Source of the DNA: Roseobacter sp. SK209-2-6 | GTDB lineage: Bacteria; Pseudomonadota; Alphaproteobacteria; Rhodobacterales; Rhodobacteraceae | Direction: 5' to 3' | Assembly: GCF_000169455.1 (NCBI RefSeq) | Contig: NZ_AAYC01000001.1 | Coordinates: 210,001 to 274,000 of the forward strand | DNA length: 64,000 nt | Shown here: piece by piece, positions 47,021-53,548 of the stretch | How the letters are laid out: each line of letters begins with the position of its first letter | Numbering within the stretch: the stretch's first letter is position 1 | Program-made: the position numbers and the translations under genes | The notes under the pieces: generated by a model | The model's database searches: none | Seen by the model: the letters and a program-made list of their open reading frames with translations, nothing else | What the model was told of the DNA's origin: nothing

Positions 47021-47269
47021 TCAAAAAACAACAATGGCGACTGCCAGCGCCACGGCGGCGCAGACGATGGGTTTCAATGGATTTAGCGGGGCGCGCGCTG
47101 GGCGCATGAGGGCGCCGCTCTGAAGGCCTGCAAAGCGGCCCAGAGGCGCGCGCCCCGGTGAACTCCCTTCACCCCCAACGTGAGTGGTGGGAAAAGCCCC
47201 GGCAGCGCGCTGGCTGCCGGGTGAGGTGCCCGCATCGGTGCGGGGCAGGGAGGAACCGTGTTTGTTCAT
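47021..47269 (-). CDS. Small predicted membrane protein
   Basis: 82 residues: a low-complexity Gly/Pro/Ser-rich N-terminus and one C-terminal transmembrane helix (PIVCAAVALAVAIVVF). The tail-anchored form is unusual. The start overlaps the preceding gene's end (ATGA at 47266-47269), which supports translation, but the GC-rich composition weakens the case. Confidence 0.45.
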   Translation of the reverse strand: MNKHGSSLPRTDAGTSPGSQRAAGAFPTTHVGGEGSSPGRAPLGRFAGLQSGALMRPARAPLNPLKPIVCAAVALAVAIVVF

Positions 47270-47820
47270 GCTGCGGCGCTCAACTCATGCATAAGGATCC
47301 GGGCTGGTAGATCGGCCAAAGCGGCGCAGCGCCAGTTTTCAGCGGCTTCCAGTGCGGTGGCCCCGCGACCAATGATGCCGAACATGTCGATTTCATAGAA
47401 ATGAGAGGTGACGCGCTGGGCGGGCAGGGTTGGATCAATCCACGATCCTGCACCCATCTGCGCGGCCGCGATGGTCACGAGATGGATCTTCTCTGCTGGC
47501 TTCTGCGCAAATGCACCAAGGAAGGTCAGTAGGGGATCCATTCCAGAGAGCCCGCCAAGGCTGCGCAGCACCGTACCGCACCAAAGGCGCAGGCAATTGC
47601 CCAGGTCAGCGTCTATCGCATCCATCCCATGCAGGGTGATGTGAGCGGCTTCGTCATTCTCGCAGATTGTTGCATCCAGGAGCCTAACAGCCATGTCAGC
47701 GGCTTTCGCAGGCGAAACCAGCGTCAGCCATTCCAAGAGGGCTGCAGCGGATTGAGCGGCCCGGACCCCTTCTGTTTGATAGGCGGGGGTCGCTCCAGGG
47801 ATTAGGGTAAGTTCAATCAT
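47266..47820 (-). CDS. Hypothetical phage protein, first gene of the minus-strand operon
   Basis: 184 residues, mainly helical: ALLEWLTLVSPAKAADMAVRLLDATICEN, LWCGTVLRSLGGLSGMDPLL, ATALEAAENWRCAALADLPA. No known family. AGAAGGAGTGAGAG before the ATG at 47820 is the best ribosome site of this operon, and a promoter element lies 50-95 nt upstream. It may be the leader of the prophage-state operon that ends with int. Confidence 0.6.
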   Translation of the reverse strand: MIELTLIPGATPAYQTEGVRAAQSAAALLEWLTLVSPAKAADMAVRLLDATICENDEAAHITLHGMDAIDADLGNCLRLWCGTVLRSLGGLSGMDPLLTFLGAFAQKPAEKIHLVTIAAAQMGAGSWIDPTLPAQRVTSHFYEIDMFGIIGRGATALEAAENWRCAALADLPARILMHELSAAA

Positions 47821-47871
47821 TGCACTCTCACTCCTTCTAGCCGCTGAACCACGATCAATTCATTATGAAGA

Positions 47872-47915
47872 CATAAACACATTTAGCATTGATCAGTCAA
47901 TGCAAAATGTATAAT
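47872..47915. promoter_or_regulatory. Bidirectional promoter/operator, copy 1
   Basis: Plus strand: TTGATC (47889-47894), AGTCAATGCAAAATG, then TATAAT (47910-47915) toward the Cache gene. Minus strand: TTGACT (47900-47895), 17 nt, TTTATG (47877-47872) toward the operon that ends with int. GCATTGA-N4-TCAATGC (47886-47903) is a perfect dyad. A near-identical element with one base fewer is at 50172-50196 in front of the cro-like gene. Confidence 0.7.
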
Positions 47916-47951
47916 TCAACGGCACAACCATAAGGATGTGAGGTTTGAGCT

Positions 47952-48752
47952 ATGAACACCGAGAGAAGAGAAGTATCCTGCAACCAAAGATTTAATGAGG
48001 TCAAGAATTTGGCAAATCGACTACTTCAAGCACTTTGCTGCTTGGTGCTGTCTCTTGCGATTGGCAGCGGTGCCGCAGCTAAGAGTAATAACAACTTTGA
48101 TCTAGTATTTGAAATCACCATCGCCCGCCTGGAGCTTGCTGAAGCCCTACTTAGGTCAAGCGCTGATTTCTGGGCCGAAAACCCAGACGTTGGCGGCATC
48201 AATGCCCACCTCTCGTTGAGGCAAGTCTTGAATGGCAGCCCATATTTTCGCTCTATTTTGGCGATTGGAGAGGACGGAATTCTGTCCTTTGATAGCTTCA
48301 ATCCGGTCCCGTTTCTTGGGGCCAAAGATCTAAGTGACCGGGGGTATTGGAAGGCCGCAAACGCTGCGAAACCCAAGACGCTGGTATTTTCCCCTCCGGT
48401 TGTAGGGCGCCAATCAGGTATGACGTTTGTTCCTTTGGCAATGGCTGTGCCAGGCGGGACAGCTCGGAGGCAGCGCGTGGTTGTTTTAACAGCTCTGCCT
48501 GAAACCCTTTTACCCACTTCAAACATGTGCAACTTTTGCGGGGTTTCCCTGGTGCAAAAGGGCAAAGTGCTCGTTTCCAGTCGCCCGCTTTCCGACGTGA
48601 ATGCCCGTGTCATTGAGGCGCTGAATTTCGATGGCCACTATGGCTCGAAGTCCCTTAACGTTCGTGGCCTGAACGTTACGACCCATTGGAAACGATCGGA
48701 GAGGTTCGGGATCGTGCTCGTGTACTATTCTGTTGAGCCAGGCGGGGAATAG
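47952..48752 (+). CDS. Solo Cache-domain exported protein (phage cargo)
   Basis: 266 residues. A basic N-terminus and one hydrophobic segment (about 24-43) form a signal anchor or signal peptide. The rest looks like a dCache-type ligand-sensing domain: LLRSSADFWA, PYFRSILAIGEDGILSFDS, KDLSDRGYWKAA, and VFSPPVVGRQSGMTFVPLAM follow the pattern of Cache domains of chemoreceptors and diguanylate cyclases. No signalling domain follows, which is unusual. Two cysteines are close together in MCNFCG. Its promoter matches that of the cro-like gene, so it should be controlled by the phage repressor. A possible role is altering host sensing or the envelope during infection. Confidence 0.65.
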   Translation: MNTERREVSCNQRFNEVKNLANRLLQALCCLVLSLAIGSGAAAKSNNNFDLVFEITIARLELAEALLRSSADFWAENPDVGGINAHLSLRQVLNGSPYFRSILAIGEDGILSFDSFNPVPFLGAKDLSDRGYWKAANAAKPKTLVFSPPVVGRQSGMTFVPLAMAVPGGTARRQRVVVLTALPETLLPTSNMCNFCGVSLVQKGKVLVSSRPLSDVNARVIEALNFDGHYGSKSLNVRGLNVTTHWKRSERFGIVLVYYSVEPGGE

Positions 48753-48778
48753 CTGGACAACCCATCCTGTATGAGAGA

Positions 48779-48804
48779 GGGGCGCTTAATGCGCCCCTTT
48801 TTTT
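48779..48804 (+). terminator. Terminator after the Cache gene
   Basis: GGGGCGC (48779-48785), loop TTAAT, GCGCCCC (48791-48797), then seven T. The minus-strand gene ends inside the loop (stop at 48786-48788), so the two convergent transcripts share it. Confidence 0.9.
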
Positions 48805-49124
48805 GTGCCCATCAGGTCATCGAGGATCTGCTCTGCAAGTTTGGGCGTGATATCTCGCGCGCTAGCTATTTCAAAAACTATCAACTCACGGGCGCTTGGG
48901 TCTAACGTTTGCTTGCTGCTGAACAAGTGAGGAATCCCAAAGGCAACCCCCGTGACTCCTAAGACAACTCCGAACAAAAGTGCGCTGGTGATCTGAGCCA
49001 ATCGACCAAATCTCGCCCGATGGGGAGATACTTCTTCTGGTTGAGAATTGGGTGCTGCCGACAAAGCGCTGAGGCTTTCTAGTCTGCTGCGTAGCTGCAT
49101 GGCTTCTGGGTCTGCAAAGGTCAT
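48786..49124 (-). CDS. Small predicted membrane protein
   Basis: 112 residues from the ATG at 49124. A charged N-terminus (TFADPEAMQLRSRLESLSAL), one transmembrane helix near 45-68 (QITSALLFGVVLGVTGVAFGI), then ARELIVFEIASARDITPKLAEQIL. No family is recognised. It lies opposite the GNAT gene with 64 nt between the starts, and ends in the shared terminator loop. Confidence 0.55.
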   Translation of the reverse strand: MTFADPEAMQLRSRLESLSALSAAPNSQPEEVSPHRARFGRLAQITSALLFGVVLGVTGVAFGIPHLFSSKQTLDPSARELIVFEIASARDITPKLAEQILDDLMGTKKGAH

Positions 49125-49188
49125 TTTTTCGCTTCTCACTTCTCCATTGCTAGCATTGCTATGCCAAACGTATAGAGGAATCAACAAA

Positions 49189-49797
49189 ATGTATATAATC
49201 GAACTGGCCAAGCCTAGAGACGCCCACTGTATCGCCAAAATCCACGTCTCATGCTGGCAGGAGTGCTACTCATTTCTGCCAAGAGGGCTCCACGAAGCCC
49301 GCAATGAGGCCGTTAGGAGCAATCAATGGACGTCTCGCCTCAACCATCAAGTCGAATCAAAAACGCTAGTATTGAGAGATGCTGGCATAATCGCTGGCTT
49401 TGCGCACATCACTAAAAATGGGGATAAGGATATGCCTGGAATAGCAGCGGAATTGCACGCCTGCTACCTCTTGCCGGGCTATCGGGGCACCTTGGCCGGT
49501 CCGCAAATGATGCTGGAAATGCTCAATTGCGCCAAGGATGAGGGGTGGGACAGCTTCTCTGTTTGGGCGTGGAAGCGAAACCCGATCAGGCGCACCTACG
49601 AGGCTTTGGGTCTCAAGCGGAAGATCATGCGAGATCGGGAGATTTGCGGATACTTCGTGCCAGAGGTGGGTTATTGTCAGACAGATATTTCAGAAACAGA
49701 GGGTAAGCTGCTAAAAAACCTCACCCACCAGAAGCGGCGTGCTTATGAAAAGCGAAGTCGACAACGTTGTGTAACCCACCGGCTCCGCTTTTGCTGA
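49189..49797 (+). CDS. GNAT-family acetyltransferase
   Basis: 202 residues. IIELAKPRDAHCIAKIHVSCWQECY at the start, then LHACYLLPGYRGTLAGPQMM carries the acetyl-CoA loop and SVWAWKRNPIRRTYEALGLKR the C-terminal fold of GNAT enzymes. AGAGGA lies nine nt before the ATG at 49189. The last 77 nt run antisense over the 3' end of the repressor gene. It is probably a lysogenic cargo gene; the substrate is unknown. Confidence 0.75.
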   Translation: MYIIELAKPRDAHCIAKIHVSCWQECYSFLPRGLHEARNEAVRSNQWTSRLNHQVESKTLVLRDAGIIAGFAHITKNGDKDMPGIAAELHACYLLPGYRGTLAGPQMMLEMLNCAKDEGWDSFSVWAWKRNPIRRTYEALGLKRKIMRDREICGYFVPEVGYCQTDISETEGKLLKNLTHQKRRAYEKRSRQRCVTHRLRFC

Positions 49798-50134
49798 CAT
49801 AGCGGCAAATATCAACTACCAAATCAGAAATCACTTCAGGGGGCGCATCTTTTGCCCCCTCATGGCGTAGAACGAATTTTATAATCTCAGAAAGTGTCGA
49901 GTCAGAGACTTCTGCGATGTTGGTTGTTTTTTGCTCTATGCCAAACATCACGAAGCATGGGTCTGCACCAAATGCAGACGAATACTTCTGAACATCGTCA
50001 GGCTTGCAGCCGCGGGTGCCGTTCTCATGCGCCGCGTAGGTAGAGACAGTCCAGCCGAAACTTTTAGCGGCCTCTGCCGCTGAGCGAAAGCCTGCGGATT
50101 GGCGGGCCTGTCTGAGTCGATTTCCAATTTCCAT
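49721..50134 (-). CDS. Phage repressor, HTH XRE-type
   Basis: 137 residues from the ATG at 50134. NRLRQARQSAGFRSAAEAAKSFGWTVSTYAAHENGTRG is an XRE helix-turn-helix with the recognition helix near 27-38. The C-terminal part (80-137) is helical and shows no S24 LexA-type peptidase residues, so SOS-type self-cleavage is not expected. It is divergent to the cro-like gene across a compact promoter/operator region. Two earlier in-frame starts exist (50146, 50194). Confidence 0.75.
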   Translation of the reverse strand: MEIGNRLRQARQSAGFRSAAEAAKSFGWTVSTYAAHENGTRGCKPDDVQKYSSAFGADPCFVMFGIEQKTTNIAEVSDSTLSEIIKFVLRHEGAKDAPPEVISDLVVDICRYVSKSGAGGLHNVVDFAFHKHAASGG

Positions 50135-50158
50135 ACAGCGGTACATAGCACCGAAAAA

Positions 50159-50199
50159 ATTACAAAACGGGTTGATAGTCAATGCAAATTGCATAATAT
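50159..50199. promoter_or_regulatory. Divergent promoter/operator of the phage switch, copy 2
   Basis: Plus strand: TTGATA (50172-50177), 16-nt spacer, TAATAT (50194-50199). Minus strand: TTGCAT (50187-50182), 17 nt, TGTAAT (50164-50159) toward the repressor. ATGCAA-A-TTGCAT (50182-50194) is a perfect dyad. The plus-strand element shares about 25 of 26 positions with copy 1 at 47889-47915. The cro-like ATG lies eight nt after the -10 box. Confidence 0.7.
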
Positions 50200-50206
50200 G
50201 CCCGTT

Positions 50207-50530
50207 ATGAGTAAATTCTTTCAGCTATGGTCGTCAATCGGAGAGATTGAACGCGAAATGGGCGGCACCTATTCGGCTTGCGCTGCATGGGTGCACCGAG
50301 GTGAGATTCCGCGTTCATTTGACCTGAAGTTGTTGGAGGCGCTGAAACGAAGAGGGATTTCGCTCGATCTCGCCGAGCTTCACCTTTGGCACGACAAGCA
50401 CGCAGAGCGGAAAAAGGCCATTCGCGAGGGGAGCATTTCTGGCCCTCAACAGTCAAAAATTCCCCTGCCATGGGAAGGGAAGCTGGCAAAACCAGAAAAC
50501 CCTGCCGTCGGGAAGGGTTTGCCGAAATGA
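50207..50530 (+). CDS. Cro-like DNA-binding protein, first early gene
   Basis: 107 residues from the ATG at 50207. KFFQLWSSIGEIEREMGGTYSACAAWVHRGEIPRSFD is a Cro/YdaS-like helix-turn-helix, and the tail is basic and proline-rich. The ATG lies eight nt after the -10 box, so the mRNA is probably leaderless or nearly so. An ATG at 50198 lies inside the -10 box. The stop overlaps the next ATG (ATGA). Confidence 0.65.
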   Translation: MSKFFQLWSSIGEIEREMGGTYSACAAWVHRGEIPRSFDLKLLEALKRRGISLDLAELHLWHDKHAERKKAIREGSISGPQQSKIPLPWEGKLAKPENPAVGKGLPK

Positions 50531-50619
50531 CCTGGTTTCGCACCATCTCAAGAACCTATGCGCGCTGGGCGGATCGCTTTGAGCTCTTCCTGCTCAAACT
50601 GCGGGAGGGGTGGCGATGA
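50527..50619 (+). CDS. Very small phage protein (30 residues)
   Basis: 30 codons, ATG at 50527 overlapping the previous stop (ATGA) and ending in an ATGA overlap with the next gene. It reads TWFRTISRTYARWADRFELF and is aromatic and basic. GGGAAGGG precedes the start. Overlaps on both sides argue that it is translated, though it is too short for a family call. Confidence 0.5.
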   Translation: MTWFRTISRTYARWADRFELFLLKLREGWR

Positions 50620-50933
50620 GTTCCGCGGCCCCATCTCCCTGTTCATCAGCCTCCCCGGAAAAACTGTTGTTTCAGAGCGTTCTGTTCCAAGCGCTATTGG
50701 ACGCAACTTCTCCCTCCACCGTTGCGCGCTATGCCGAGACACGCGACCGCGCAAAGAGGTGGTTCCAGGAGGGCCGAAAGGACTTCCGGTGGATTTGCTG
50801 GCTGGCGGGGTTTGATCCTGAAGAGGTGCGCTCTGCCTACTTGGATGACCGCATCAATAGAGAAGCACTGCGTGGCGAGCTGGTAGGGCACCACGCGAGC
50901 CGTCGCCCAGAAGGGCAGGAGGTGAGAGCATGA
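50616..50933 (+). CDS. Hypothetical phage early protein
   Basis: 105 residues from the ATG at 50616 (GTG at 50610 is less likely). SPEKLLFQSVLFQALLDATS and AKRWFQEGRKDFRWICWLAGFDPEEVRSAY form a helical protein. Its helical DPEEVRSAYL segment resembles small phage helix-turn-helix proteins. Both ends overlap neighbours by ATGA. The function is unknown. Confidence 0.6.
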   Translation: MSSAAPSPCSSASPEKLLFQSVLFQALLDATSPSTVARYAETRDRAKRWFQEGRKDFRWICWLAGFDPEEVRSAYLDDRINREALRGELVGHHASRRPEGQEVRA

Positions 50934-51805
50934 GCATCGAGATGTATTCGCTGATCAAGCGTAGGGTTGCGGGCTCACCAACCAAGAAGGCGATCCTGCT
51001 CTATATGGCGGATGCCGCCAGCGATGACGGCTCTGGGATTTGGGTCAGCAAAGGCAACATGGCCGCTGATCTGGAGATGAAGAGCAAGCGCACGGTACAG
51101 ACCAATATCGCAGAGCTGGTGGCCGCTGGGATCCTCTCTGAAGTCGGTCAGCGCAAGTGCAAGAATGGCTTCACCATCGAATACCGGATCAATGTTGATG
51201 CCGTTTCCAGCCTTCCGCAGACCCGTGCAGGAAATGCACCCCTACCACAACATATAGCGGGTGCAGGAAATGCACCCGTGCAGGAGATGCACCTGACGGG
51301 TGCAGGAGATGCACCCCCACCCGTGCAGGAGATGCACCCAAACCATCCTTTGAACCATAAAGGAACCATGTGCCCGGCTGACACCGGCCACACACAACCA
51401 CTAGATTTGGATTTTGGACCTTTCTTTGATGAGGTTTGGCGTCTGTGCCCACGGCAAGACAGCTGGTCGCAAACCGAAGAGGCGGTGAAAGCCGTGATCG
51501 ATGGCGGCGCTGTGCCAGCTGATGTGCTAGGTGCGACCCGTGCCTATGCCAAGCGAACTGCGGGGCACGACCCATCCCGGATCAAGTACAGCCAGAACTT
51601 CTTTGCTGATGGGTTCTGGGAGCAATTCGTGCCGAAGCGCGCAGCAAAAGTGGATCAAGCTGAGATCCTGCGCCGCCGGGCCGCTGACATCATCGCAGGC
51701 AAATCTTTCCTCACTCGCAGCATCTCTGCCCATGCGGCGGGGGAGTGCATCACCGCCGGGCTGGTGACGGCTGAGCAATGTCGGGATGCGGGGATAAACC
51801 TATGA
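50930..51805 (+). CDS. Phage replication protein with helix-turn-helix N-terminus
   Basis: 291 residues. The N-terminal winged helix (about 1-80, YSLIKRRVAGSPTKKAILLYMADAASDDG, KGNMAADLEMKSKRTVQ) is of the phage replication-initiator type. A repeat-encoded linker (about 99-137, GNAP/VQEMH) follows, then a C-terminal helical domain (FFDEVWRLCPRQDSW, YAKRTAGHDPSRIKYSQNFFADGFW). The gene contains five 16-bp iterons exactly in the linker, the layout of lambda O. I infer it binds them to start phage replication. The gene is joined to both neighbours by ATGA overlaps. No helicase-loader gene is seen. Confidence 0.7.
   Translation: MSIEMYSLIKRRVAGSPTKKAILLYMADAASDDGSGIWVSKGNMAADLEMKSKRTVQTNIAELVAAGILSEVGQRKCKNGFTIEYRINVDAVSSLPQTRAGNAPLPQHIAGAGNAPVQEMHLTGAGDAPPPVQEMHPNHPLNHKGTMCPADTGHTQPLDLDFGPFFDEVWRLCPRQDSWSQTEEAVKAVIDGGAVPADVLGATRAYAKRTAGHDPSRIKYSQNFFADGFWEQFVPKRAAKVDQAEILRRRAADIIAGKSFLTRSISAHAAGECITAGLVTAEQCRDAGINL
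51225..51338 (+). repeat. Five iterons, probable phage replication origin
   Basis: GTGCAGGAAATGCACC at 51225-51240 and 51261-51276, and GTGCAGGAGATGCACC at 51278-51293, 51300-51315 and 51323-51338. Each copy is itself a dyad (GTGCA/TGCAC). Start-to-start spacings are 36, 17, 22 and 23 nt. They lie inside the replication gene. Confidence 0.85.
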
Positions 51806-52086
51806 CCTCACCCCACCTGAACCCAGAGACCCATGGCATCGCCTTTGGCAAAGCGGTCGTGACCGTGGACCCGGATCTTGGGGATTGCATCGTGAGGGCG
51901 CCCCGCAAGGTCGGAATGACTGTGACGCCCGTTAGCCGCCGGTTCAACAGCCTGGATGAGATCGAAGGCGCCCGCGTACAGCAGCTGCGCTTAGAGGCAG
52001 GAGGGGACGCGGTAGCTGGTGACATCGCGCGTGCCCTCAAATTCGCAGCGCAACAGTTGGCCAGGAAGCAAAGGAAACGCAGATGA
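51802..52086 (+). CDS. Hypothetical phage early protein
   Basis: 94 residues from the ATG at 51802. GIAFGKAVVTVDPDLGDCIVRAPRKVGMTVTPVSRRFNSLDEIEGARVQQLR, then a basic tail ending QLARKQRKRR. No family is recognised; the beta-then-helix pattern and basic end suggest nucleic-acid binding. ATGA overlaps link it to both neighbours. Confidence 0.55.
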   Translation: MTSPHLNPETHGIAFGKAVVTVDPDLGDCIVRAPRKVGMTVTPVSRRFNSLDEIEGARVQQLRLEAGGDAVAGDIARALKFAAQQLARKQRKRR

Positions 52087-52349
52087 CCGATCTGACCGAA
52101 GAAGAGAAAAGCGAGAACTACCGCGTCACCGCGGGAGAGTTGCGCCAGTTCATCGAGCGCTTTGAACGCCTGGATGCAGAGAAGAAGGACCTTGCGGAAC
52201 AGCAAAAGGAGGTCATGGCAGAGGCCAAGGGTCGTGGCTATGACATCAAGGTCATTCGAAAGCTGATTGCGCTTCGCAAGCGGGACAAAGACGACATCGC
52301 CGAAGAAGACGCGGTGCTGGAGATGTACAAAGAAGCGCTGGGCATGTGA
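52083..52349 (+). CDS. GapR-like DUF2312 protein
   Basis: 88 residues. ELRQFIERFERLDAEKKDLAEQQKEVMAEAKGRGYDIKVIRKLIALRKRDKDD and the closing EEDAVLEMYKEALGM match the DUF2312 (UPF0335, GapR) family almost throughout. Chromosomal GapR of Caulobacter binds overtwisted AT-rich DNA ahead of replication forks. A phage copy beside the phage replication gene and origin may aid phage DNA replication or manage template topology. It is coupled by ATGA to the preceding gene. Confidence 0.9.
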   Translation: MTDLTEEEKSENYRVTAGELRQFIERFERLDAEKKDLAEQQKEVMAEAKGRGYDIKVIRKLIALRKRDKDDIAEEDAVLEMYKEALGM

Positions 52350-52352
52350 ACG

Positions 52353-52769
52353 ATGACAGAACGCATGACCGCAGAGCAATATCGTGATGCACATCTGGCG
52401 AAAGGGCAGGGCGGTGACAAACGCAGGGTCCGTGGCGCCCAGCGCACCACCACGGCAGACGGCATCACCCATGACAGCAAGACAGAAGCGGAGCGTTGGG
52501 AAGAGCTGAAGCTGCTGCAGCAGGCTGGCGAGATCTGCGGTTTGCGCCGTCAGGTGAAGATCGTGCTGCAGGGGCGCGACGGGCCAATCATGACTGACAG
52601 TGGCAACCAGGAACGCACCTGGAAGGCTGATTTCGTCTACGTCGATAACGCGCTGGGCATCACCGTGATCGAAGATCGAAAAGGGCATGAAACGGATGTG
52701 TTCAAGCTCAAGAAAGCGATCCTTGCCGCCCAGGGGATGGAGATCCTCATCACCAAGGCCAAGGGGTAG
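52353..52769 (+). CDS. DUF1064 phage protein, nuclease-like
   Basis: 138 residues. DSKTEAERWEELKLLQQAGEICGLRRQVKIVL, WKADFVYVDNALGITVIEDRKGHETDVFKLKKA are the DUF1064 signature. The E, D and E-D-R-K-G pattern looks like a PD-(D/E)XK endonuclease fold. Members occur in phage early regions and are thought to process recombination or replication intermediates. It begins four nt after the GapR-like gene. Confidence 0.8.
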   Translation: MTERMTAEQYRDAHLAKGQGGDKRRVRGAQRTTTADGITHDSKTEAERWEELKLLQQAGEICGLRRQVKIVLQGRDGPIMTDSGNQERTWKADFVYVDNALGITVIEDRKGHETDVFKLKKAILAAQGMEILITKAKG

Positions 52770-52772
52770 CCT

Positions 52773-53363
52773 ATGGGCAAGCGTTCCAATTTCAAGCGCC
52801 GGGATAAGGATACCTACGATACCTTTGATCCGAAGGCCTTGCCCCCGCTGTTGCGACACCTGCCCAAAGGGGTGAGGTTCTGGGAGCCCTGTGGCGGCCA
52901 GTATGACCTTGCTGCAGGCCTTGAGGCCGCGGGGCATGAATGTGTGGTTGCCTCTGATATTGCGCCGCGTGATGAGCGGGTGTTTCGCTGTGATGCGATG
53001 ACGGTAACTGCGGCGGATGTGATGGCAACTGGGGCAGAAGCGATCATCACTAACCCCGTTTGGTCGCGCCCTCTCATGCATGCGATGATTGACCACTTTT
53101 CCCGCATCTTGCCGACGTGGCTGCTGTTCGATGCCAGCTGGGCGCATACAGAGCAGAAGATGATTGCAAAGAAACACGGCGTGCGCACCGCGCCGGATCT
53201 TTTGCAGCACTGCCACATGATCGTATCGGTTGGCCGGCTAATCTGGATCGAGGGCACGACCACGCCGGGCAAGGATGATGTGTGCTGGTATTTGTTTGAT
53301 CAGCGGCAGGCTCGTGTGACCTCTAACCCGGTCTTTGTCCCGCAGTTGAGTGAGGCCGCATGA
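52773..53363 (+). CDS. DNA methyltransferase-like phage protein
   Basis: 196 residues. FWEPCGGQYDLAAGLEAAGHECVVASDI is a Rossmann SAM-binding start (EPCGG in place of the usual EPSAG-type) and ITNPVWSRPLMHAMIDHF takes the place of motif IV. The motif reads NPVW instead of NPPY/NPPF, so adenine methylation is uncertain; it resembles the class of small phage-borne methyltransferase-like proteins. It overlaps the next gene (ATGA). Confidence 0.65.
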   Translation: MGKRSNFKRRDKDTYDTFDPKALPPLLRHLPKGVRFWEPCGGQYDLAAGLEAAGHECVVASDIAPRDERVFRCDAMTVTAADVMATGAEAIITNPVWSRPLMHAMIDHFSRILPTWLLFDASWAHTEQKMIAKKHGVRTAPDLLQHCHMIVSVGRLIWIEGTTTPGKDDVCWYLFDQRQARVTSNPVFVPQLSEAA

Positions 53364-53548
53364 GGTTCTGCAGGTTCAAAGGAATGATCTGCCCCGATAT
53401 GGCGCTGACCTATGCGGATGCCAAACAGATAGCGAACCGGAAGGGAATCTGGATGGTCGAGTATCTCAGGGCGCGCCGTTGTCGTGACAGGCTCATTGGC
53501 TACTTCCGCAAAAAACACTTCGAAAAAAAATACTGGGATCAGGCATGA
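53360..53548 (+). CDS. Hypothetical phage protein, small and basic
   Basis: 62 residues: RFCRFKGMICPDMALTYADAKQIANRKGIWMVEYLRARRCRDRLIGYFRKKHF. Strongly basic and helical in the second half. No family is recognised. ATGA overlaps join it to both neighbours, which supports translation. Confidence 0.55.
   Translation: MRFCRFKGMICPDMALTYADAKQIANRKGIWMVEYLRARRCRDRLIGYFRKKHFEKKYWDQA

Noticed and set aside
51225-51338. Repeats resembling a small CRISPR array
   Set aside because: Units are only 16 nt, spacers are short (1 to 20 nt) and uneven, and the array lies inside a coding gene. They are iterons. No cas gene is present anywhere in the window.
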